A DNA stretch of 64,000 nucleotides from Marisa cornuarietis. Its lineage: Eukaryota > Mollusca > Gastropoda > Architaenioglossa > Ampullariidae. The stretch lies in assembly GCA_004794655.1 (NCBI GenBank), contig SMMW01000554.1:12750501-12814500 (forward strand). Direction: 5' to 3'. The notes below the pieces were generated by a model. That model was not told the DNA's origin. It was given only the letters and a program-made list of their open reading frames with translations, and did no database searches. Both the position numbers and the translations under genes were made by a program. Each line of letters starts with the position of its first letter. Positions within the stretch are counted from its first letter, which is position 1. Positions 53,105 to 62,935 of this stretch are shown here, piece after piece.

Positions 53105-53411
53105 TCTACTAAACAATCTAAATGTTTATTAATGCTTCCAATCATCTATGAAGGCTGGAAAAAGGCAACAGCAAATGAATATTTATAACCTTAACTTCTG
53201 TGCTAAGGATGTCACGTAATAGCTTCTTACCACCCATGTCTTTGGCATTGAGTAGATAACAATACCCACCCTGGATATAAACACCAAAGAAATCAAACCT
53301 GGTTCCACTTGTTGCAGGATTTTGTTTTTACTTGGGTCCTCCATCATTGAAACATATGGAAGACTATGATTGTAGTTCACTGGTATAAACATACATTATC
53401 CTGAAGTGCGG
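53105..53411 (-). other. CASP2: caspase 3'UTR (proximal part)
   Basis: Non-coding sequence after the predicted stop. An AATAAA on the minus strand at 53130-53125 is the first candidate poly(A) signal. The A-rich plus-strand composition continues to about 49.6 kb, so longer 3'UTR forms are possible. Confidence 0.35.
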
Positions 53412-53419
53412 TCACATAT
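53412..53419 (-). CDS. CASP2: caspase exon 10, last two residues and stop (tentative)
   Basis: An acceptor (ggtgtccacag) at 53420-53421 joins in phase to give Asp-Met-TGA, the stop at 53414-53412. The fold is already complete in exon 9, so this only sets the C-terminus. Reading through the exon 9 donor instead would add a short unrelated tail. Confidence 0.45.
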
Positions 53420-56400
53420 CTGTGGACACCAAAGTATTTTTGTAAAGTAAAAAAAACCCAAAACTATCAAAATAGTTCTACTCCATCATGTGGCAAAAAA
53501 AAATTTGCTAAATGCTTTTATAGTTCTTATTTAGATTTACTGTGTGGTAACTCAAATCAAAAACTGTTCATCAAAAAGTTAAAATCTTGACAAAATATCC
53601 TAAACCTCCCATGTTAATATCTGACAATATAAACTACACTTACCATCAACATGCGGGCTACCAATGCCAGGAAAGAAGAACAAATATGGTTTTCTTAATG
53701 AACTTTTGAACTCTGACATTTGTGACATTCGGTCCATGTCAGCTTGAGGACATCTAGACACTTTCCTGGAGACAAGCTCGTTAACCTGTCACAAAATGAG
53801 ATGTCACAATAAAAAATGGAGTAATCAAAAGACACTGAGATGTAAAGATGATAATTCCCAGTTACTGGTAACTCATCATTTTATAAATATTAAAGAATTG
53901 GTCTGAGAAAAAAAAAAGTAGCCACTGTGTTTGACAAGTACATGTCTACTGTTGTGTTATCATTCACTATTTCTGCTTGTTCGTAAGGAAGTACCTAAAC
54001 TTGAATCATTCTACCTCTTTCCTAGAATTATGTCTATGTACCTTGTTTTTACTGATCCTGTAAAGTTTAAGTAGCCTACCCCTATATCATCATGAATCAG
54101 CCAAGCAAAAATTCAGCGAAAAGTTGGCATACCCTGTTTAGCATGGCACATATATCTTCACATTTTGCATAACGCATGAATATCTGTACCACTGCCTGAA
54201 TGTACCAGCTTCCTCTCTCGCGATTTCTCCATGCATAGTACCCTGTGAAGATGAGCAACCACCTCTGATAAACATTTACAATTTCAAGTAATACATACTT
54301 TGCTTGTTATATGCACAGACTACAGATACACATAGATGAATATTGGCATCTCTTGACCCTGGCCTCAAACACTTCAATTATTGAATGACAAATGGAAAAT
54401 GTAACAAATAAATTAAGTTAAAACGAAATCAATCCGGGCATATTCTTATTTCGAATAAATCAATTTAAGCACAATTCTTTTTATTTTTCTGGATTAGTTT
54501 TCCTAGTTTTATAGTTAAATAATACTATTTAAGAATATACCTTCCAATGTTGGATAACAGATGAGCATGTCAGAGACAGATGGCAGCTGCAAATGGGACT
54601 GCTGAATACTAGGTCCATCAGTTTCATCTAGGTTTAATTTCACACCATGGTCCAAAGCTCCTAATGACATCATTATACACAGCATAATTTAAGGTGATGA
54701 GTCATTAACCCATAAAACTGAAAAGGACTTTTTATTCTGAACTCTTTTACACAAGGGAATTGGATTTCTAACCAGTCTAAAGTAAAAAGTAACAATAAAA
54801 AACTATGGATTAAAATTTACAACAATTTGTGTCCATCACTTCAAGAGCAAAAAGACTGTTTTTATTGAAATGACTGGTAGCAGCTGAAAAATGGTTATGC
54901 TGGTCTGCCAGTACTGATCATCTGGGGGAGCAGTGAGACAGATGCAGAAGATGATGAAGCTCACCCTTTAGGCATGAAACAACTAATCCATTCCTTCTCA
55001 ATTGCCAGCCAATTCTTCCTCACTCCACCTCCTGTCGACCTAAGTACCCTGAAGAATAGATAGCACAGTGCTGGGTCACATGGCCGAACCAGACAAAACT
55101 GAACTGCAGATACCATCTTTGGAGAAAGTCGCTCCCAAGTACTTAAAGCCGTTTGGTCCTCAAGCTGTGCTCCATTCATGCAGATCTCTGCTTTGCTATT
55201 AATATGGGTGTTAGCAATTACTTGTCAGTGATTCCATATGAACCTGTACTGTTGATAAGATCTTCCAGTTCCGTCACCGGATCAATTTTGTTCACAAAAT
55301 GCAGGTTTTTGGCGATTGTCACAATGTTGCGCCTTCCCTTTAGCTTCAATATTCTCCACAAACTAATTTTCTGTGATGTCGTCTACAATGTTATAAACAT
55401 ATTTGAAATAAAGTATTGTTTTCAAATGAAATTTACCTGAATAACTGATGTTATAAATGAAGCTAAAAAATAGCTGTATAATAGCCCAATGAGTACAGTA
55501 CTGCTGAACAACCAAATAGGAGCTCACTTTCGCACCACAGTAGGGGTACGTCAAAATGTACCTTAACACCTGTGCTGTTTACTATCTTCTTGGCGAACAT
55601 CATGCTCGAAGCTCTTCATGATCATCATGCTTCCATTTCAATTGGTGGAAGACCAATCTGCAACCTACGCTTTGGAGATGACATAGATCTGTTAGCAGGT
55701 ACTAACAAAAAACAGCAAGACCTCACCAACAGACTGACAGACAGCTCAAACGCATATGGAATGGAGACCAGCACTGAAAAGAGCGAAGTTATGATCAATG
55801 GCAACGGCAAACAAGAGATCTATATGAACGGAGTACAGCTTGAAGAGGTAAGGAGCTTCAAATACTTAGGAGCCACCCTTTCCGAGGAGGGCAGCTCCAC
55901 GCCAGATATCCACATCAGGATCGCGACAGCAACAGCAGCAATGGCTAGGCTAGATAGGATCTGGCGTAGCCATAAGATAAGGTTCACTACCAAGTACAAG
56001 CTGTACAAATCCCTGGTAGTGCCGATCCTGCTCTACAGATGCGACACGTGGATTCTGCTTGGCGTTTCGTAAAGGAGAATCCAGACATTCAAGTCAAAGT
56101 GCCTGAGGAAGCTGGTTCAGATCTCATACAAAGAACATAAAACCAACAACTTTGTAAGAAACAAGACTGCCACACTCATAGGACACAAGGAACCTCTACT
56201 ATAAACAGTCAAGTGACATAAGCTGGTCTTCTTTGGTCATGTGACGCAGCACGACACCTTGTCGAAGACTATCCTTCCCGGCACCTTGTAGGGTGGCCGA
56301 CACGGCAGTGGCCAGAGAAAGAACTGGCTTATGAACGTCAAAGACTGGACTGGTCATCCTGTACAGGACCTGCTGACTATCATCCAAAACAGGCAAGAGT

Positions 56401-59400
56401 GGTGGGCTCTGTCAGCTGCTGCGTCTATCCATGTGCTCCCCCTAACGATAGGTGCCGGTCAAGGGACGATGACTGACAAAAATTCAAAAGGAACATGCTA
56501 CTGACTTTACTTTAATGAGACTAAAAAAGATTCTCTTTAAAATGTATAAAGAAGTCTTAAAGGTCAACCCGATTGCAACATTATTTCTTTATGATTTGGT
56601 TAAGCTCGTTTTAAAATAATTCCCAAAATTAATGATCCTTAATTTTGAAGATATAAGCCTTCAAACATCGGCATTCTCACCTACAACTAGGTAGCCGGGA
56701 ACAAATTACTCTCCTATACTGAAGAGTTCTCTCACGTGATCTAAGAATTTGTAACAACGAATTTGCATGTCTTTGAGTGAAATGAAGAAACATCACTCAG
56801 GCTGTCCTGTTCAAGAAGCGATTTTGTTCGCCCAAAAAAATGAAACAAATTGGAACTTTAGAACCTTCGAATGAAGTTAAAAAATAATTAAATGGTCCAA
56901 ACTGAATTCATTCAACAGACTGGTAAGCCAATCAGATCAAAATTAAATGGGCAACAGTAGTTACAACTGACTGCTAATAAGGATTTTTTTACAATTAAAA
57001 ATATAATGATAGTTTGAAACATATTTATGTAAAAACTTATTTCTTCCTCATTTAGCTGCATGCAAAATTTTCTATTTACTTACTGATACTCGATCGCACG
57101 TTCCCATTTAAGCTCCTTATAATATGTTTATCACCTCAATTCTTTTTTATTCCTTTTTTTTAATCCACTGGCGTTTGCTGCCATTATCTTTAGGATTTCC
57201 TTCATGAGTACAAACTCCCCCTAGGTGTTGAAGAGAACATTCAGCAACAGCTGTCAGTTTTCTTTTACCAAGGACTGCATCTTTTCTCTTCGACTTATGC
57301 TAATGCAAAAGGTGCTATTTTTAGAAATACGTTTGTTTCGTCACTAACCGTTTTCTCGACAAATCCAGGTGTGCTTTAGAGAACAAAATTAATATAAAAT
57401 TCTTTATGCCCCTCTGTCATAAAAGACAACCGGAAACATGTTTTTGTGATACTTTGTGCTCTGTTTCCAGCGATTTTTGCTCAGCAATCTGGTTGACCTT
57501 TAAAATAGCATCATTTTACTTACCTCCTCGACATGCTTGGATGAAAAATATTTTGGGTTTGCTAAGCAAAGCAGGGCAATGGCGGTTACCAAACAGCACA
57601 AAAATCTCATCTAATGGAACTCGCTTGCCATCTGTTCCAAATATGAACCCTTCTTCGCCATGGCTCAGAAGACAGATGATACATGCATCACTAGTTTGAT
57701 GTGCTGGCAACGCTGCAAATTTCCGCAACTTGTTAACTAATCCCTAGAAAGAGCAAAGACCACAAAAAAGCCCTGGTAACCATTTATTTAATGTAAAAGC
57801 TTTATCAGCAATTTCAAACATTTTTAAATAATTGAGCTTTAGTGGATAGGAAACTCATTAATCAAAAGAAAAGAACAATGCAAAACTAATGTGTTCCTGA
57901 CAGTATATTACTTAAAACCAAACTATTTGTAGTTAATGAAGCAGTTACTTGTAAACTACTTCACTAACACTAAAGGAGCATTAACTATAATGAAATCCAC
58001 AAAGCATACAAAAGATAACCTCTAGACATGCCCTTTGACATACTTAATTTAGTCTGCCAGCTGTTTAAAAGACTAGTAACAGATATGTTTGAATCATACA
58101 ATTTTTTTTATAAACAGCTACAAACAAGAACATATATAGAACTGCTCAATGTCTGCAGTGTGCAATATCTATTTCACCTGTGCTGTGAGATCATCACAGT
58201 CATTGTAGACTATGACATTAAAGTGCAGTTGGGTCAGCAGATTGTGCATGTTGTCACGGTCGATGTCTGTTCCCCTACGAGGTGGCTTATCATGTACTTC
58301 GTTGACATTGATGATTAAGGCTTGGCCACGTGGCATCCCCAGCATGTGGTAAGCCTGCATGTGCAAGAAGAATAAGCTGAAAAATAATGACTTACCCATT
58401 TTTTTATTTTAAAAAATTGTACAATGAATTATTATGCCACAATACTTGTGGGTATAATAAGGATGTGAAGGTAATTTGATGGCTCAGGCATTTATGCAAA
58501 TATTATGCTAGGTACTCCAAAAAGAACAAGCTGCTGATTGTGATGCAGTTTTGTGAAAAATCCCTCACTGGCGAACAACAGTTTGGAACTACACTACCTA
58601 AAGCCGTTGCAACCCACTGTAACAAAGCTGTTCATGGCCGTCATCAGACACTACTCAGTGTTTGCATTTCTATATATATGAGGGTTAATGATCTAAAAAA
58701 ATAGGCAATTTTGTCATCTAGTCTAAATCGAATATAAAAATGTTTGGATAGTGATTTGTTAAGGACAAAAAGTACCCACTGGAGTAGTACTGGTAGCTTT
58801 AAACTAGAAGCTGGTGACTGACATTGTCATGCCCCAATAGGGAACAGAGGGCTGAGTTGCTGTATTACTTTCCACATTTTTTTTTTTTTTGCAGTTATAT
58901 TGTCATGGTTTACATGAGAAAAGATTTCACCACATGACAACTTTTGACTCTGTTGTTGTCCTGCCAATTATGATTAAATATGCAATTTGTACGGTCACAT
59001 AACTTTATGCTTGATTGGAAAACCAGTTGTTAGTGTGAAATGACTTGTAAAACAAGACAAATTGTGTTATTCTCTTTATCCAGTGACCACAGATTTTTAT
59101 CTGAACAAGGCTGACTTGCTTGCTTCATTATTTTTTTTTCAGTTGCTGACCAGCTGAAGTAATATTTGGTGTACTGGCCTTTCAAAATCAGCATTTTATT
59201 CATTTTCTTTACTGAGCATAAAATTACTTGCAAATTAAAACATTAATAAATGTTTGCTCGAAAACTAATTAAGGCACAGAAAAAAGCTTGTGTCACTGAT
59301 GTTAGTCCAAAAAACTATGTCCTTTTTCTTTTTGCTTATTATTATTCAAAAATCAGCTTAGTGTACCTAATTATACACTTCAAAATGTTTTGTGCCACCT

Positions 59401-62400
59401 ACCCACCCACTCCACAGCCAACAAGAGAAACACGCAAAAAATGTTGCCAGCAGATGGCAGCAAAATAATGTCCCAAGGCATACTCAGGATTAACATAGCA
59501 TCCAGTATTAAATTAGAATACCTTAAGTAACACTAGGGGTTAAATGCTTTATCATGAAAAGGCTTTTGTATTTTTACCTTTTCTTACGAATGCTTTCTGT
59601 GATGATAACATCAGTTTCTTGTAAAGACGTTAGAAAATATTACACCGAGATAAATTTAAAAAAAATCTCTTTGGAAAGTAAAGTCCACCATATGTATTAA
59701 CAAAGTAATTTCAAAATAAGTTTTAACCATATGTTACATTCAGATATTTACTTGCAAATATACATACTTCAAGTACACTCTTTTGCTGTGTCTGAAAGTA
59801 AACAAACCTTTTCTTTGTTCTCCATGTAAAACTGGCGATTACAGTGCTCCACTCTCACACATACAGGCCCATCAGTCAGATCCATGTTCCTTTCACTTAA
59901 ATGCAAAGCCTGAGTTGTCTGAAGTGGCATCAAAACTGACACTGGCTCATCTTTGTCTGTTGCAACAAAGTCAGATATGAGATAACTGCACTCTAACACT
60001 AATCAATTCTCATTTTTTAAGTACTTTTAGCCAAAAACCTTCTAAGAGAGAGGACACAGGAATATATAGCACAACTGATAAACTGACGTGCTTTGGTCAT
60101 TAAAAAAAAAAGTCCAGGATGTTTAGCAATATTGTGAGATATCTATGACAGCAAAAAAAAAAAGATAAAACACCATTTCCACCCACCATCACAACTTTTA
60201 TGAGTATCTGAAAGCCTTCATGTGTTTACAATTCTTCCTTATAGTCACATATTCTTTTAAATCCACTTTAAAATATAAATATAATGATAAGGAGACCTAA
60301 ATGAATTAAAGAAAACATGAATAACGAATCACATTCAGTATGCAGAATTATAGCTGAAGAAGTACCTGTCTGGTGACATGAGGCTGCTGCCTTTTGTGGA
60401 AAATGCCGGTCCATTGTGTCTGTAGTGCAAAGTTACATGCATAAATTTCACAACAATTAAATCATAAACAAAGTTATATACAATGTTAGACACAACAGCA
60501 CAAATTATAAACGCTGTTGTAGAAGATAGGGTATAAATTATTTGGGTTTTTCTTTTTCTTTTTTTTTGTTGTAAACCTCACGTTTCACCTTTACTAAATT
60601 GTCCTTGAGTGTATATGACATAATTTTACACAGGGCATTAAAAGGAGGATTCTTAAGTAATTCTTGCAAGGAATTATACAGGTGGGTTCATGTGTGTCGC
60701 TGTGGTTGCAGGTGGGGTGTAAAGGCTTATAGGAAGAAGGAGGATTTGAATTCCTTTCATTCCTCGTTTTGTAAATTAAAAACTGGATACTGATTCGATC
60801 CTTGGCTTGCATGCACATTTTAAGGGTAAAGTCATTTTCCTGCATATTTTGCAGCATAAAAACAAATGTGCAAATTCTCTTTTTGTGGGCATGTAGATTA
60901 ATTATTTTGAAGTCGTTAGGTCAAATTATGCAGGTTGCAAGTTAAAAAAAAAATGTTACTACGTGCAGATCAGTTTGTAAACATAAAATATAAAAAAGCA
61001 ATGGATTCTTCCAGTCTGACAGCCCCTGAGCTTTTCCAACATAAGGATTTAGAGGGCCTTGTGGGAATTTCACTCCAGTCCTTGCATTTTTATGTTACTG
61101 TTTACTAGGATGGAGACATGTGCTTTACATAATCACACACAGAATAAAGGACATTTGCTTAGGGAAAGTGATGGTTTATAAAGATACATATTTTAAAAAA
61201 GCAATCAAATTTAGCTCTTAAAAAGTTGTTTTTTTAAATGCAAACAGCAAACTGCCTGTCAACATATGTACCAACTTACCAGCAGAGTCACATCGCCTCA
61301 GCTTTTCTTGGGGAGATGAGAAGAATCTGTGGTTGTCACTTGCTTGTATTGGATTCTTGGGATAAAGCTTTGGTTGGGACTGGAAAGCATTGAAATAATC
61401 TCTTGTCATATCATGTAAAAGAGTTTCAGCAAGATTTCTGTTCACTTCCTGCTGTCGCTCTTCTGGACTGTCTATGGTAACAAAATGTTTCATGACATAG
61501 CGCATTTCATCAGTAGTGAATCTATTCTTGTCAAACTGTTTTGCAGAAACCAGCTTTGAAGGCTTCTCTGGTATCTCAGAATGACAAATCCTGAAAACAC
61601 TTTTGTCATCAACATCTTTTATGCAAATAACTGATGGAGAATCTGACATAATATGTCTTATTTTTCGAGGGGAGCCATCAGTTTCAGTCTCTGGGTTAAG
61701 ATCTTCTACACTTTCTACTGGGACTTTTTCTTCACTTTTTAGTCCTCGTTTTTGTGGAGAGCTTGGTTGCAGTGAAGTAGCTGATGTAGCTGATATAACA
61801 GAGAAGGAGGCTGTTGCAGTCAAGCAGGATTTATCTGTTGCCAAAGAAGACACATGTGGTGAAGAGTGTGCAATGCATCCTGTGCAGGACGATGCAATCT
61901 TTTCTGTAGATGCTTCTGCAACATTCACTTTTAGAATGGAGTCCACAATATGCTGTTGGTCACTAGCTATTAGTGATTCACAGAACAGGTGAAAAGCTTC
62001 AGGACCACGTCTTGGAAGTATGTCTAGAAGCTCTTCAATTTGTGTGTCGATGTCTTTGTTGGTCTGAAACAAGAATTATTTTATATAATCTGCTTATAGA
62101 AATTTGGATCAACAGCTTATCAAACAGTTTCAAAAGAACAGCAGGAAAAAGTTATTAAAGGTTTGCATTGTAAGGGTAACAGTAAGTTTAAAATTTATGT
62201 TATTACACTTGTATAAGGGCATGCACTTCTTTCATCATACAATGGAGCACATAAATGATGAGTTTAAACATTTACTTTGATGTTCCGGACCATCCTTTGG
62301 TTAAGCACTTTACGCTGTACAAGCTCGCTGAACAGGCCATTAGTCACATCAATGTTTTCCACCAGTTCTGTACGGTGAGTTACAAGCAGGTCTTTGTGAA

Positions 62401-62410
62401 ACTTCTCCAT
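53412..62410 (-). CDS. CASP2: CARD-containing initiator caspase (caspase-2/Dronc type), 10 predicted exons
   Basis: A cysteine aspartyl protease of the apoptosis pathway, expected to be activated by CARD-mediated clustering. Predicted exons (minus): 62410-62276, 62063-61280, 60419-60366, 59956-59808, 58354-58178, 57743-57524, 54660-54541, 54242-54133, 53785-53644, 53419-53412. All junctions are GT/AG and phases agree, giving about 632 aa. CARD: residues 1-90, with [16 protein letters not shown] matching the caspase-2 CARD. Residues 91-370: Ser/Thr-rich linker. p20: about 376-507, with [16 protein letters not shown], catalytic His461 (SHGEEG) and Cys504 (QACRGG). DETD at 518-521 is a likely inter-subunit cleavage site. 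p10: from about 530, with [13 protein letters not shown] carrying the substrate-binding Arg552. It is longer than human caspase-2 (about 450 aa) because of the linker. The start at 62410 has a strong context (aaaATGG); an in-frame ATG at 62431 would add seven residues. Confidence 0.92.
53644..53785 (-). CDS. CASP2: caspase exon 9, residues 584-631
   Basis: Acceptor ttgtgacag, donor gatg|gtaagt. It encodes [20 protein letters not shown] and on to [18 protein letters not shown]. The KPYLFFPG ending matches the last strand of the caspase fold (compare LYLFPG in caspase-2). Confidence 0.9.
54133..54242 (-). CDS. CASP2: caspase exon 8, residues 547-583 (p10)
   Basis: Acceptor cttcacag, donor acagg|gtatgc. 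It encodes [20 protein letters not shown] and [24 protein letters not shown](Y/F)IQ is the p10 signature that shapes the S1/S3 pockets. Confidence 0.94.
54541..54660 (-). CDS. CASP2: caspase exon 7, residues 507-547 (inter-subunit linker)
   Basis: Acceptor gtcattag, donor ggaag|gtatat. It encodes the short p20-p10 linker with DETD|G at 518-522, a canonical caspase cleavage motif, and then [15 protein letters not shown], the first strand of the small subunit. Confidence 0.9.
54900..55335 (-). mobile_element. RTE-type LINE relic, minus strand (caspase intron 6)
   Basis: Minus-strand pieces: [20 protein letters not shown] (near 55300-55240), [13 protein letters not shown] (55185-55145) and, one frame over, [13 protein letters not shown] (55148-55100). 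These match the DLTNRL...SYGMEISTEKSK...[22 protein letters not shown] region of RTE-like reverse transcriptases. It is frameshifted and interrupted. Orientation is the same as the host gene. Confidence 0.75.
55540..56490 (+). mobile_element. RTE-type LINE relic, plus strand, with a 166-codon open stretch (caspase intron 6)
   Basis: Open frame at 55572-56072: [40 protein letters not shown] (FGDD in place of the F/YADD catalytic motif), [47 protein letters not shown]. After a frameshift near 56060 it continues with [40 protein letters not shown] and [20 protein letters not shown] to about 56400. It is better preserved than its minus-strand neighbour, but 5'-truncated and stopped. Confidence 0.85.
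57524..57743 (-). CDS. CASP2: caspase exon 6, residues 434-507 (catalytic His and Cys)
   Basis: Acceptor tttctag, donor gaggag|gtaagt. Contains [12 protein letters not shown] (His461) and [11 protein letters not shown] (Cys504), the caspase dyad, separated by the [13 protein letters not shown] loop. The active-site pentapeptide is the QACRG form also seen in caspase-2, -3 and -7. Confidence 0.96.
58178..58354 (-). CDS. CASP2: caspase exon 5, residues 375-433 (start of p20 core)
   Basis: Acceptor cacatgcag, donor acag|gtgaaa. It encodes [20 protein letters not shown] then [20 protein letters not shown] and [10 protein letters not shown]. These are the first strand, the S1-pocket Arg (about residue 400) and the YND..TAQ motif of caspase large subunits. 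Confidence 0.93.
58355..59807 (-). other. caspase intron 4
   Basis: 1.45 kb of A/T-rich sequence. A T homopolymer at about 58878-58891 and a short TA run are the only features seen. No coding potential. Confidence 0.6.
59808..59956 (-). CDS. CASP2: caspase exon 4, residues 325-374
   Basis: Acceptor gcaacag, donor gaaaag|gtttgt. It encodes [20 protein letters not shown] and on to YMENKEK, the segment just before the p20 core. It contains [15 protein letters not shown], comparable in position to the short strand that precedes the core in caspase-2 and -9. The donor is weaker than the others. Confidence 0.75.
60366..60419 (-). CDS. CASP2: caspase exon 3, residues 307-325 (linker micro-exon)
   Basis: A 54-nt exon with acceptor cactacag and donor gacag|gtactt, phase 1 at both ends. 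Its insertion therefore does not change the frame, and it could be skipped. It encodes linker sequence ([17 protein letters not shown]). Support comes from splice sites and phase only. Confidence 0.6.
61280..62063 (-). CDS. CASP2: caspase exon 2, residues 46-307 (CARD second half and long linker)
   Basis: A single 784-nt open exon with acceptor tgtttcag and donor gctg|gtaagt. The first 45 codons complete the CARD. The remaining 215 or so are a low-complexity Ser/Thr/Glu-rich linker with a basic stretch (SPQKRGLK) and acidic Asp motifs (ETETDG at about 170-175, DVDD at 195-198) that could be processing sites. The reading frame is uninterrupted. Confidence 0.9.
62276..62410 (-). CDS. CASP2: caspase exon 1, residues 1-45 (CARD, first half)
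   Basis: Encodes [20 protein letters not shown] and on to MVRNIK, the first helices of the CARD. The donor is atcaaa|gtaaat, phase 0. A ctgcag acceptor-like sequence lies three bases upstream of the ATG, so a leader intron is possible. Confidence 0.85.
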
Positions 62411-62782
62411 TTTCTGCAGTTGATAGTTCATATATTTTTAGATGTGTAATGGTTTATAAAATAAACACCATTATTGTGAATTACTTTGCCTAGTCTTTCT
62501 TATAAGCACCATATTCACAACAAGACACACTTGCTCATATGCATCTTTTAACATCTTCACTCTTATTGTCTCGATCATAATTTACCCTGTGAACTATCAA
62601 GAAGGTGCAAGACTACACAAAGTACACTGCAACCAATTATGATGTTAGACTACCAAAAGACAATCACACTGAATCAGTCTGTATTTTTTTGTTTTTGTTT
62701 TCCTGATATCAGTCAGGCTAAACATTTCAGTGTCCTACTTGGAACTGTACCAATTTCAGGAATAGTACACATCACTGTAAAG

Positions 62783-62927
62783 CCGCGGTTCTCAACCTGC
62801 TGAAAAGGGGGCCGCAAAGGCGGTCATTTTCTCATATCTCATATAGGTATTAGTGGCTAAGGGGGGCGCGCGGACGTACCTTTATTCGTCTGGGGGGGCG
62901 TCACAAGTAAAAGGTTGAGAAACGCTG
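62783..62927. mobile_element. hAT-type MITE, 145 bp, with 8-bp target-site duplication
   Basis: Terminal inverted repeats ccgcggttctcaacct (62783-62798) and aggttgagaaacgctg (62912-62927) match at 14 of 16 positions. Both ends are flanked by ctgtaaag (62775-62782 and 62928-62935), an exact 8-bp duplication. The TIR resembles the CAGxGGTTCTCAA start of Charlie-like hAT elements. Non-autonomous, no coding sequence. It lies about 370 bp upstream of the caspase start codon. Confidence 0.9.
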
Positions 62928-62935
62928 CTGTAAAG

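Noticed and set aside
55572..56072. 166-codon open frame as a host gene
   Set aside because: It is a reverse transcriptase fragment of an RTE-type LINE, 5'-truncated and frameshifted at its 3' side, lying in an intron on the opposite strand.
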